A stretch of 64,000 bases of DNA, from contig NC_079519.1 of the NCBI RefSeq assembly GCF_000801105.2, positions 15,205,828 to 15,269,827 on the forward strand, in the 5' to 3' direction. How positions within the stretch are numbered: position 1 is the stretch's first letter; each line of letters opens with the position of its first letter. The position numbers and the translations under genes are program-made. Shown here in pieces: positions 7,319-18,537 of this stretch. Below the pieces are notes generated by a model, which was given only the letters and a program-made list of their open reading frames with translations, did no database searches and was not told where the DNA came from. The DNA is from Raphanus sativus (lineage: Eukaryota; Streptophyta; Magnoliopsida; Brassicales; Brassicaceae).

Positions 7319-10300
7319 GTTAGCCCCCAACCTGTAAGACGCGGAGACGATCTTGCGGGCGGAAGAGTATGAGTTAAAAATTGAAATTTTTGGCTAAGAG
7401 TATTTCATTGCGGAAATCCACATCACCTTTGATTGGCCATCTCGAACGTGACGTCGGGAAGACCGTGAGTTCGTTGCTCAATGTGAAGAAAGAGAAGAAC
7501 ATATGTCCTCAAAAGTCTGTCGTCTTCAACAGAAGATTCAGAGTCTTGAGGAGACGGGGTCTCGCAACTTCGACTCGATTCTCGCCGGTCTGAAATCCGC
7601 GTGTACCCTTGTCCTGGATTCGGATGGTTCGGAGGACCATGACCACGCAGTCAAGGATCGCGAAGCCGGCGCATATGAGACATGCAGCGGTGGTGCGACC
7701 AATGGAGGCGACGGCGAACCGTTCCTACTTTGGGTGAGTTTTGAGGATGATGGTGATGCTCCGGGGAGCGTCTAGGTTTATCAATCCCTTTAGAGATTTT
7801 TATTTTGACTGTGTTTTGGCCGTTAAGAGGCCATGATGTACATTTGTTGGACTGGCCGTTGGTGGCTTCGAGTCCCGGCCTTTTTCAGGGCATCTGTTGA
7901 ACTCTACGGCTCAATCTTTATAAAATATTAATGTTACGTTTTTATAACTTCTGTCTATCGAAGTTAGAGGGACAGGGTCTGAGTTGTCGTCTCATTCCTG
8001 CCTCCCTGATGATCACCGTATCCGTCGTTTGTACAAAGCGAGATTTTCCTGCGGTTTACGATTTACGCGAAAATTCGTGGAAACGTACAGACTTAAGTGA
8101 AGAGACAAGTTTTGGGATCTCGCGTCGTTGACGCTATGCCTATGAGATGTTAAGATACCAGCAAGGCTGGGTTTAGGGCAAGACCTACGTTTACTCTCAG
8201 ACTGAGGCTGTGCGATGACAAATCGGCTTTCGTTTTGCCTGTTCGTGATTTTAACCTGACTCGTACCGTTTTAAAATCCGCGAAGTGGTATCGGCTTATA
8301 TGATTTGTCTGGGCACGAATCGAGCTACTTCCTTTACGAAGTGCTGAACCAAATTTGGATTTTTTGTATAGCGCGCTATGGGATCCTTGTCGGATGTAAA
8401 AGAGCCTACCCTTAGGTGGCTTGTCTGTTTAGGACGCTAGAGTTCGTTTGTTGTGATCAGCAACAACGATATGATGCCGTTTAGAAGGCGTATGAAGGTT
8501 TTAATCGAAAAACGAATGTTCAGGCACGAAGCGACGTCTCGCAGTGCTTTGAAGTTTGTTTTTCTTACGCCATAAAGGACTATGGGCTTTTAGAAATCGC
8601 GGAGTGTTTCCGGGCGATATTTTATGATTTATTTGGTGGATATTGGATCCATTGTTGAGGCCGTTTAGCGATTGGCGAGTTTGTTTGCGAAGAGTTTCGA
8701 AAATTCGGTTTCTGCAAAAAATATGGGAGTATACAAGCATACACATTTCAAATGTGTACGAGTTAATTTTCCCTTGTGCCGCATTTCAAATGTTCGCGGG
8801 CTTGGAGATGTTTTGCGAATGTCCGCAATCAGAAACTGTTGTTTCAGTTTGGACGTGTAAGTTATAATATTTTGATCGAGGAATTAAGACCAAGGATCGC
8901 GTATATTTGACCCAGGAAGAAGCGTCTACCTTCGCTTTGCTTCCCGAGTGTTGGCCTTCCGGGATTTTAAGGATGACTCGTATAACTCTTGGAGCTTTGT
9001 CACGAGTGTTTCTTTTCATGCTTTGTTTACAGGGTGTATAGAACTTAATCAGTGGATGTTAAGTTCAAATTTTTCCGTTAACCGTATGGCTGTTAGGACT
9101 GATTTTATTACGAGAAATTTATCGCATGATTTCCGCTTTTGGGCTAGAGTTACTCGCGTAATGGTCACTTGGCGTTTTATGACAAATCGTGGATTATCGT
9201 TGGGCCTTTAAGTGATTGGAGCGGCGATCGTTCAGCTGTTTTGTCTTGGCGTGAAGGCTGTGTTCAGCCGTTTAACCAAGGAGTTGGTAAACGATCAGAC
9301 CACGACCTTTTCGCATTAAGGTCATATTGGTTCACGATTGTCCTTAATGGTGATGCCGAATTCAGGTCCAGGCTTTAAGGAAAGACGTAGTTGGCCGAGG
9401 GCCGAATAGAGTTCGTCGAGATAGACATGCCAATCATAGCGGAGTTTTCCGAGTTATGGGTGATGGCTTTTTTGAAACGATTTTCCACTTTAGGTTTCAG
9501 TTATATGATAGATGCTTCGTATAAAGTTTCCTTTGGTCGCATAAAAATTGTTTCATTTTATCCGAGGAAATAAAGTTTAAGGAACCGACGAAGAACACGT
9601 TCGGATTCAGTTTTGGGTTATTTCCCGCTGGGACGTAATTTTCCGTATTGCGATTTTGTTTTGCATGAGACCGATCTTGGTTTTCCTTATGCTGTTTTTG
9701 TGTAACATGTTCTTCTTATACGAAAGTAATGGATGACCGGTTTGATGGAGATAGAAAATCGCAGATAGTCAAAGTAGCCTTGTTTCCGTGGTTTACACGG
9801 GAAATGTTTCCGCTTTGACTTCGTTTTTTTTTGGCAAAAGTTGCTTCGGGTTACTCATGAAGTTTTACCGAAGGTTATTTCGTTAATTTTGTATCTCACC
9901 GTCGTGCCATTAGTCTCACGGAAGCGGAATGAGAATGCCAAGGATGCGCGGCGATCGTTTCTCGGATTTTCGAGAGATTAGATCGGTTTGCGTGTTCTGC
10001 CTAGGCAGTCAAGAAACAATAGAACAAAACTGGAAGAAAATGCCTAAGACTTAGCTTGCTAGAATATCCACCTAGGTTCTAAGTTCCCTAAATTTTACGG
10101 CAGTTTACAAGACGTTCCCATTCCTTTCTATGAAAAAATTAAAACCTTGATAAAATTTTCTAAGTCGGACGTACCTTAGTCTCATTGATTACTCGAGATT
10201 GCCTCATGTCCGTTCCTCTTTGTCTTCTAACGTTTCATTGTCAAAGGTCTTCGCCTAAGTTCATATCCTCGTTTCTTCGTACTGCTGGTTAAATCGACCA

Positions 10301-11831
10301 TGTACCCGAAGGAATAGTGCAGAATCGTTGAAGCAAAGGGAGGAGAAGTAGGCGAAACTCGAAGAAGGCGAAGGTGGGCGGACAAGTGAAAACGATTGGC
10401 AAGACGTCACTTGAGTGAGGCTTGATATTTCGTCAAGCTATGAGTGAACTGGTCAGGTCAAGAAGCTTATGATCTTAGTTTTCTTTACGAATGATATTTC
10501 GTAAAATATTGCCGAGCTTTTACTTTATGAGAGTTTTTCAACAAAATATTGTCGAGTTAATTTTACGGAAACTGTTTCAAAAAATGTTGTCGAGTTTAAT
10601 CGTGCAGAAGCTGTCTCGTGAAGTATTGTCTAAGATTATTTTACGAAAGGTGCAAAGTATTGGATTGGACTATCGTCGGAATAGTTTCGCGAGGATTTGC
10701 CGCGTTCGCCGAACAGTTCCAGGGGGCGCCTAGAGCAGGACTCTGCGTCTAGCCGCCCGGGGGCGCCTAGAGCGGGACGCTGTGTCTAGCCGCCCGGGAC
10801 CGTGCTCCTAGTGTCACTTGTGCGTTTTCTCGGTTTTTTAGGTTTCTCGATCAACGCTCGGTCTCTCAAGGTTTCTTGATTAACACTTGGTTTTTCCGAG
10901 GACTTTCATCGATTTCATCTTGATCTATCTTGACCTCCAGCAAGAAGTCGTTTCCTAGAACGTTGTTGACCTTTTATTTTACGAGAGTTATTTTGCAAAA
11001 TGTTGTTGAGTTAATTTTACGAAAACTGTTTTGTAAAATGTTGTCGAGTTTAATCATGCAAAAGGTGTCTCGTGAAATATTTTCGAGGATTTATTTTACG
11101 AAAGGTGTCCCGTAAAAGGTTATCGAATTTTAACATTAGAAACGCCGATTGGTAACCCGATCAGTTGTGCTTTCTGTTTCACGAGTAATCTGGGGTTTCT
11201 TCGCGATTTCTAGGAGAACAAGTCTTGCTTTTCTGGGAATCTCTCAAACTCGGTAATAAGACCGTCATATCAGTCTTGGGATCGATTCTACTCTAAAATC
11301 GTATGTGGGCCGTTTAGCCGCGATTCGGGTCCCTTTGGGCCGTCTTGGGACTTAGACGTTTTTACGATTTTTCTTTAGAAAAAGCCGTTGATGTGATGCT
11401 GGTTTTTCCGTAAGGATTTCAATTCCCCGTATAGTAAAGGCAACTGGTGTTCAAGCTAACCATAGCCGTTTTACACGGCGGGCAGGAATCCGTCTCGACT
11501 ACCAAGTCTTTTTATGAATTTTCCCGAGCGAGGGGGGTTGTGTCCATGGACCCGAGGACCGGGTTGCAGGAACTTGGACGGGGGTGCATGGTTGATAGGA
11601 CCCGAACTTGGTCGGGATGGTCCATTCTCGGGACGTTTGTCCTTAAGATGATAATCTTAGATAACCGTTTGCGTAAGCGTTGGTCGTAGGAGCAGTCACT
11701 GCTGAAGTTGTTTTACCAACGTCGATGTGAGCTGCGAGTTTGTCTTTCATATTTCCAGACATTGCTTTGATCAAGCATTTTGCGGCCGTAAGAGTAAGAG
11801 TAATCCGTCCCCCCTCCTTCTAGCGCCAAAC
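7319..11831 (-). mobile_element. Internal region, unit 1 (non-coding, LARD-like)
   Basis: The part next to the left LTR (7319 to about 8750) is related to the reverse complement of T1 42830-45351, with deletions in the antisense ORF. From 8750 to 11831 there are no conserved retrotransposon domains. It holds two related blocks rich in TTGTCGAGTTTAAT and TTTTACG motifs (10470-10640 and 10970-11115) and a duplicated GC-rich unit with GCGCCTAGAGC (10726-10795). A primer-binding-like site (TTTGGCGCTAGAAGG on the minus strand) lies at 11815-11831. Confidence 0.75.
7381..7775 (+). pseudogene. Remnant of the Tat antisense ORF, unit 1
   Basis: Two overlapping short frames (7381-7593 and 7503-7775) match the C-terminal part of the antisense ORF in T1 (43830-44330, minus strand), sharing SLEE, FDSILAGLKS and the closing GDAP.SV. 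Compared with T1, most of the N-terminal part and a middle block are deleted. It runs opposite to the element, as in T1. Confidence 0.6.
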
Positions 11832-12418
11832 TGTGGGAACCGAAATTTGCACTGTCGATTCTAATTAATAAAAAACGGAGGAAAGCCAAGTTAACCCGAC
11901 TTTCCCTGAAGGTCCGGATTCTCTGCGACAGCCAACGACAAGTGACCGAACAAGTGCGGAAAATATAGAAAGATAACAAAAGACGAAAATCGTACAAAAA
12001 GGGTTTTGTTAAGAGTTAGGACTGGACCTTGAGAAAGGCTGCCTACGTACCCCTTTCGAGGATCAAGTCGGACGTAGTTCAGTTAGAAAGATTTGAACAA
12101 GAGATCGAACTGCCTGGCGGAGTTCGTCTAGTACGAGCGTTTGTCATAGAAACGGGCGTGTCGAGAATAACGCCTAGGGTTTCTATGTGCGGAACTCTGA
12201 GTAAAATGAATGTTAGATTCTTCCGAAGGAACAGAAGTCTGCGGACAAGATGAAGGTAGAACGAGAGGCGGCCAGACGTCCTAGGTCATGCCTTGCTAGT
12301 CTAACCACCTAAGTTCTGAGTTCCATCGGTCTAAAATCTCGGATCTGCTCTCTAAGACTCTCAATTTTCTTCTCTTGGATTTTTCTCTGTCTCCCCTTTG
12401 CTTCTCTCCCCAAGCTGC

Positions 12419-12426
12419 TTTATATA
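12419..12426 (-). promoter_or_regulatory. TATA box of the middle LTR
   Basis: On the minus strand GGAGGAGTATATAAAGCAGC. The same GGAGTATATAA context recurs at 38455 in the T1 LTR and 59405 in the Z LTR, and in the second array LTR (19125-19132), so it is conserved across these LTR families. Confidence 0.7.
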
Positions 12427-12956
12427 CTCCTCCTTATGACGGCCTATTCTCCTTTTGGGCCGCGAATCGGGCTTTTCCATTTTCGTCGATCTTCGTGTTT
12501 ATCGAGAAACTTGACATTTATCCTTTTCAGAATTTTAACATTTATCTTGTTATGTGAAGATAAACATAAACCGTCGTATCTATCTTAGAAAATCGTAAAT
12601 GGATCGTCTGATCGTGTTTGGTCCCTTTCGAGCCGTTTCTCAGATTTCCGCTGTTTCTACGATTTCCTCGAAAGAATACTCCTGTTTCGATATTGAGCTT
12701 TTCAGAAGATCTCCGATCCTTCGTAAAGTCGAGATGAATGGTGTCTTAAGATGACCATCATTGTTTTATACAACGAATTGAAGATCTCCCTGCCCGTTGA
12801 TATCTAACGAGTTTTCCGAAGTCTTTCCGAGGATCTTGGTTTGGAATAAGAACGGGAGTTTTGTTCGCAGAATCTTAACGATTCGTTCCGCGTGAACTTG
12901 GGAAGGACGCAAAGTACAGACTTCTTGCGGCCGGAGCCTAGAACTTACGCACGAAG

Positions 12957-13780
12957 ACTAGCCACCCGCCGACCCGAACCAACGCGGGGCTAGCCGCCCG
13001 GCGACCAGAACCAGCGCGAGCGCTAGCCGCCCGGCAACCTGGGACGGCGCTAGGCGCCCAGCGACCTGGGCCGGCGCTAGGCGCCCGACGACCACGGCCA
13101 GCACAGGCGCTAGGCGCCCGGCGACCACGGCCAGCACGGGCGCTAGGTGCCCGGCGACCTGGGCCGGCGCTAGCAGCTCAGCGACCACGGCCAGCACGGG
13201 CGCTAGGCGCCCGGTGACCTGGGCCTGCGCTAGGCGCCCTGCGACCACGGCCAGAACGGGCGCTAGGCGCCTGGCGACCTGGGCCGGCGCCCGGCGACCT
13301 GGGCCGGCGCTAGGCGCCCGGCGACCTGGGCCGGCGCTAGGCGCCCGGTGACCTGGGCCGGCGCTAGGCGCCCGGCGACCAAGGCTTGCACGGGCGCTAG
13401 GCGCCCGGCGAACTGGGCCTCGGCGAGGGCTTCGATTTGATATTTTGCTCGTTTTCTGGGTCCTCACGGTTTGAGAGAACGAGCTCTTTGAAGTTTCTAG
13501 GAGCCCGGCGACCTGGGCCGGCGCTAGCCGCCCGGCGACTACGGCCAGCACTGGGGCTGGTCGCCCGGCGACCTGGGTCTCGGCGAGGGCTTCAATTTGA
13601 TATCTTGCTCGTTTTCTGGGTCCTCACGGTTTGAGAGAACGAGCTCTTTGAAGTTTCTAGGCGCTCGGCGACCTGGGCCGGCGCTAGCCGCCCGGCGACC
13701 ACGGCCAGCACTGGGGCTGGTCGCCCGGCGACCTGGGTCTCGGCGAGGGCTTCAATTTGATATCTTGCTCGTTTCTTCCG
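12957..13780. repeat. GC-rich LTR minisatellite, array LTR 1
   Basis: A first part (12957-13415) is built from interleaved units of roughly 27 and 33 bases on the theme GGCGCTAGGCGCCCGGCGAC followed by CTGGGCC or CACGGCCAGCAC. The second part is two copies of a 160-bp higher-order block (starts at 13419 and 13579; the next start is 13739) mixing the GC motif with TTTGATATCTTGCTCG. Long frames through it, rich in AGRLAP-type repeats, are a by-product of the repeat. Confidence 0.9.
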
Positions 13781-14027
13781 TATACTTTCGTATGGTCGTG
13801 TCATATCAGCTACGGACCTAATGTCTCTCGGTTCTTCTTGATTGTATCATCGAAGTTTTACGAATAAATCAGAGTTGGCTTTCTCGTAAAGTTTATCGTG
13901 GATGACTTTAACATAGGTTTTTAAGCTATACGACTTGTTTTGCTTTCGATGCTTGTTTTATGGAAAGTCCGCGCATGATAAATATTTTTAGCCGTTGATT
14001 TCGAGATAACCGTTTTTGACCCCAACA

Positions 14028-17000
14028 GTTAGCCCCCCAACCTGTAAGACGCGGAGACGATCTTGCGGCTGGAAGAGTATGAGTTAAAAATTGAAATTTT
14101 TGGCTAAGAGTATTTCATTGCGGAAATCCACATCACCTTTGATTGGCCATCTCGAACGTGACGTCGGGAAGACCGTGAGTTCGTTGCTCAATGTGAAGAA
14201 AGAGAAGAACATATGTCCTCAAAAGTCTGTCGTCTTCAACAGAAGATTCAGAGTCTTGAGGAGACGGGGTCTCGCAACTTCGACTCGATTCTCGCCGGTC
14301 TGAAATCCGCGTGTACCCTTGTCCTGGATTCGGATGGTTCGGAGGACCATGACCACGCAGTCAAGGATCGCGAAGCCGGCGCATATGAGACATGCAGCGG
14401 TGGTGCGACCAATGGAGGCGACGGCGAACCGTTCCTACTTTGGGTGAGTTTTGAGGATGATGGTGATGCTCCGGGGAGCGTCTAGGTTTATCAATCCCTT
14501 TAGAGATTTTTATTTTGACTGTGTTTTGGCCGTTAAGAGGCCATGATGTACATTTGTTGGACTGGCCGTTGGTGGCTTCGAGTCCCGGCCTTTTTCAGGG
14601 CATCTGTTGAACTCTACGGCTCAATCTTTATAAAATATTAATGTTACGTTTTTATAACTTCTGTCTATCGAAGTTAGAGGGACAGGGTCTGAGTTGTCGT
14701 CTCATTCCTGCCTCCCTGATGATCACCGTATCCGTCGTTTGTACAAAGCGAGATTTTCCTGCGGTTTACGATTTACGCGAAAATTCGTGGAAACGTACAG
14801 ACTTAAGTGAAGAGACAAGTTTTGGGATCTCGCGTCGTTGACGCTATGCCTATGAGATGTTAAGATACCAGCAAGGCTGGGTTTAGGGCAAGACCTACGT
14901 TTACTCTCAGACTGAGGCTGTGCGATGACAAATCGGCTTTCGTTTTGCCTGTTCGTGATTTTAACCTGACTCGTACCGTTTTAAAATCCGCGAAGTGGTA
15001 TCGGCTTATATGATTTGTCTGGGCACGAATCGAGCTACTTCCTTTACGAAGTGCTGAACCAAATTTGGATTTTTTGTATAGCGCGCTATGGGATCCTTGT
15101 CGGATGTAAAAGAGCCTACCCTTAGGTGGCTTGTCTGTTTAGGACGCTAGAGTTCGTTTGTTGTGATCAGCAACAACGATATGATGCCGTTTAGAAGGCG
15201 TATGAAGGTTTTAATCGAAAAACGAATGTTCAGGCACGAAGCGACGTCTCGCAGTGCTTTGAAGTTTGTTTTTCTTACGCCATAAATGACTATGGGCTTT
15301 TAGAAATCGCGGAGTGTTTCCGGGCGATATTTTATGATTTATTTGGTGGATATTGGATCCATTGTTGAGGCCGTTTAGCGATTGGCGAGTTTGTTTGCGA
15401 AGAGTTTCGAAAATTCGGTTTCTGCAAAAAATATGGGAGTATACAAGCATACACATTTCAAATGTGTACGAGTTAATTTTCCCTTGTGCCGCATTTCAAA
15501 TGTTCGCGGGCTTGGAGATGTTTTGCGAATGTCCGCAATCAGAAACTGTTGTTTCAGTTTGGACGTGTAAGTTATAATATTTTGATCGAGGAATTAAGAC
15601 CAAGGATCGCGTATATTTGACCCAGGAAGAAGCGTCTACCTTCGCTTTGCTTCCCGAGTGTTGGCCTTCCGGGATTTTAAGGATGACTCGTATAACTCTT
15701 GGAGCTTTGTCACGAGTGTTTCTTTTCATGCTTTGTTTACAGGGTGTATAGAACTTAATCAGTGGATGTTAAGTTCAAATTTTTCCGTTAACCGTATGGC
15801 TGTTAGGACTGATTTTATTACGAGAAATTTATCGCATGATTTCCGCTTTTGGGCTAGAGTTACTCGCGTAATGGTCACTTGGCGTTTTATGACAAATCGT
15901 GGATTATCGTTGGGCCTTTAAGTGATTGGAGCGGCGATCGTTCAGCTGTTTTGTCTTGGCGTGAAGGCTGTGTTCAGCCGTTTAACCAAGGAGTTGGTAA
16001 ACGATCAGACCACGACCTTTTCGCATTAAGGTCATATTGGTTCACGATTGTCCTTAATGGTGATACCGAATTCAGGTCCGGGCTTTAAGGAAAGACGTAG
16101 TTGGCCGAGGGCCGAATAGAGTTCGTCGAGATAGACATGCCAATCATAGCGGAGTTTTCCGAGTTATGGGTGATGGCTTTTTTGAAACGATTTTCCACTT
16201 TAGGTTTCAGTTATATGATAGATGCTTCGTATAAAGTTTCCTTTGGTCGCATAAAAATTGTTTCATTTTATCCGAGGAAATAAAGTTTAAGGAACCGACG
16301 AAGAACACGTTCGGATTCAGTTTTGGTTATTTCCCGCTGGGACGTAATTTTCCTTATTGCGATTTTGTTTTGCATGAGACCGATCTTGGTTTTCCTTATG
16401 CTGTTTTTGTGTAACATGTTCTTCTTATACAAAAGTAATGGATGACCGGTTTGATGGAGATAGAAAATCGCAGATAGTCAAAGTAGCCTTGTTTCCGTGG
16501 TTTACACGGGAAATGTTTCCGCTTTGAGTTCGTTTTTTTTGGCAAAAGTTGCTTCGGGTTACTCATGAAGTTTTACCGAAGGTTATTTCGTTAATTTTGT
16601 ATCTCACCGTCGTGCCATTAGTCTCACGGAAGCGGAATGAGTATGCCAAGGATGCGCGGCGATCGTTTCTCGGATTTTCGAGAGATTAGATCGGTTTGCG
16701 TGTTCTGCCTAGGCAGTCAAGAAACAATAGAACAAAACTGGAAGAAAATGCCTAAGACTTAGCTTGCTAGAATATCCACCTAGGTTCTAAGTTCCCTAAA
16801 TTTTACGGCAGTTTACAAGACGTTCCCATTCCTTTCCTATGAAAAAATTAAAACCTTGATAAAATTTTCTAAGTCGGACGTACCTTAGTCTCATTGATTA
16901 CTCGAGATTGCCTCATGTCCGTTCCTCTTTGTCTTCTAACGTTTCATTGTCAAAGGTCTTCGCCTAAGTTCATATCCTCGTTTCTTCGTACTGCTGGTTA

Positions 17001-18537
17001 AATCGACCATGTACCCGAAGGAATAGTGCAGAATCGTTGAAGCAAAGGGAGGAGAAGTAGGCGAAACTCGAAGAAGGCTAAGGTGGGCGGACAAGTGAAA
17101 ACGATTGGCAAGACGTCACTTGAGTGAGGCTTGATATTTCGTCAAGCTATGAGTGAACTGGTCAGGTCAAGAAGCTTATGATCTTAGTTTTCTTTACGAA
17201 TGATATTTCGTAAAATATTGCCGAGCTTTTACTTTATGAGAGTTTTTCAACAAAATATTGTCGAGTTAATTTTACGGAAACTGTTTCGTAAAATGTTGTC
17301 GAGTTTAATCGTGCAGAAGCTGTCTCGTGAAGTATTATCTAAGATTATTTTACGAAAGGTGCAAAGTATTGGATTGGACTATCGTCGGAATAGTTTCGCG
17401 AGGATTTGCCGCGTTCGCCGAACAGTTCCCGGGGGCGCCTAGAGCAGGACTCTGCGTCTAGCCGCCCGGGGCGCCTAGAGCGGGACGCTGTGTCTAGCCG
17501 CCCGGGACCGTGCTCCTCGTGTCACTTGTGCGTTTTCTAGGTTTTTTAGGTTTCTCGATCAACGCTCGGTCTCTCAAGGTTTCTTGATTAACACTTGGTT
17601 TTCCGAGGACTTTCATCGATTTCATCTTGATCTATCTTGACCTCCAGCAAGAAGTCGTTTCCTAGAACGTTGTTGACCTTTTATTTTACGAGAGTTATTT
17701 TGCAAAATGTTGTCGAGTTAATTTTACGAAAACTGTTTTGTAAAATGTTGTCGAGTTTAATCATGCAAAAGGTGTCTCGTGAAATATTTTCGAGGATTTA
17801 TTTTACGAAAGGTGTCCCGTAAAACGTTATCGAATTTTAACATTAGAAACGCCGATTGGTAACCCGATCAGTTGTGCTTTCTGTTTCACGAGTAATCTGG
17901 GGTTTCTTCGCGATTTCTTGGAGAACAAGTCTTGCTTTTCTGGGAATCTCTCAAACTCGGTAATAAGACCGTCATATCAGTCTTGGGATCGATTCTACTC
18001 TAAAATTGTATGTGGGCCGTTTAGCCGCGATTCGGGTCCCTTTGGGCCGTCTTGGGACTTAGACGTTATTACGATTTTTCTTTAGAAAAAGCCGTTGATG
18101 TGATGCTGGTTTTTCCGTAAGGATTTCAATTCCCAGTATAGTAAAGGCAACTGGTGTTCAAGCTAACCATAGCCGTTTACACGGCGGGCAGGAATCCGTC
18201 TCGACTACCAAGTCTTTTTATGAATTTTCCCGAGCGAGGGGGGTTGTGTCCATGGACCCGAGGACCGGGTTGCAGGAACTTGGACGGGGGTGCATGGTTG
18301 ATAGGACCCGAACTTGGTCGGGATGGTCCATTCTCGGGACGTTTGTCCTTAAGATGATAATCTTAGATAACCGTTTGCGTAAGCGTTGGTCGTAGGAGCA
18401 GTCACTGCTGAAGTTGTTTTACCAACGTCGATGTGAGCTGCGAGTTTGTCTTTCATATTTCCAGACATTGCTTTGATCAAGCGTTTTGCGGCCGTAAGAG
18501 TAAGAGTAATCCGTCCCCCCTCCTTCTAGCGCCAAAC
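14028..18537 (-). mobile_element. Internal region, unit 2
   Basis: Nearly identical to unit 1 (4510 against 4513 bases), with scattered substitutions and 1-2 base indels, for example around 16324, 16530 and 17470. The same purine tract borders the left LTR and a primer-binding-like site lies at 18521-18537. No element protein is encoded. Confidence 0.8.
14091..14485 (+). pseudogene. Remnant of the Tat antisense ORF, unit 2
   Basis: Same pair of overlapping short frames as at 7381-7775, with no differences noticed in the translated products. The same deletions relative to T1 are present, so they predate the tandem duplication. Confidence 0.6.

Larger units (their letters stand above)
11832..14027 (-). 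mobile_element. Middle complete LTR of the array (2196 bp)
   Basis: On the minus strand it runs from TGTTGGGGTC (14027) to GGTTCCCACA (11832). From its 5' end: about 250 bases of conserved U3, a GC-rich minisatellite block (about 12957-13780), then AT-richer sequence with a TATA box at 12419-12426 and a transcribed R-U5 portion. It is shared by the two internal regions on either side. Confidence 0.85.

Noticed and set aside
8501..9573. Cluster of 60-87-residue frames in the array interior, repeated at 15211-16283
   Set aside because: Short, on both strands, without domains; their repetition reflects the tandem duplication, not conservation.
12375..12557. 60-residue plus-strand frame near the LTR TATA box (and 19081-19263)
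   Set aside because: It lies in LTR promoter/leader sequence opposite to the element and has no family match that I recognise.
12958..13551. 197-residue minus-strand frame with AGRLAP repeats (also 19664-20199 and 19833-20552)
   Set aside because: It lies wholly in the GC-rich LTR minisatellite; repeat units divisible by three keep frames open on both strands. There is no start context or homology.
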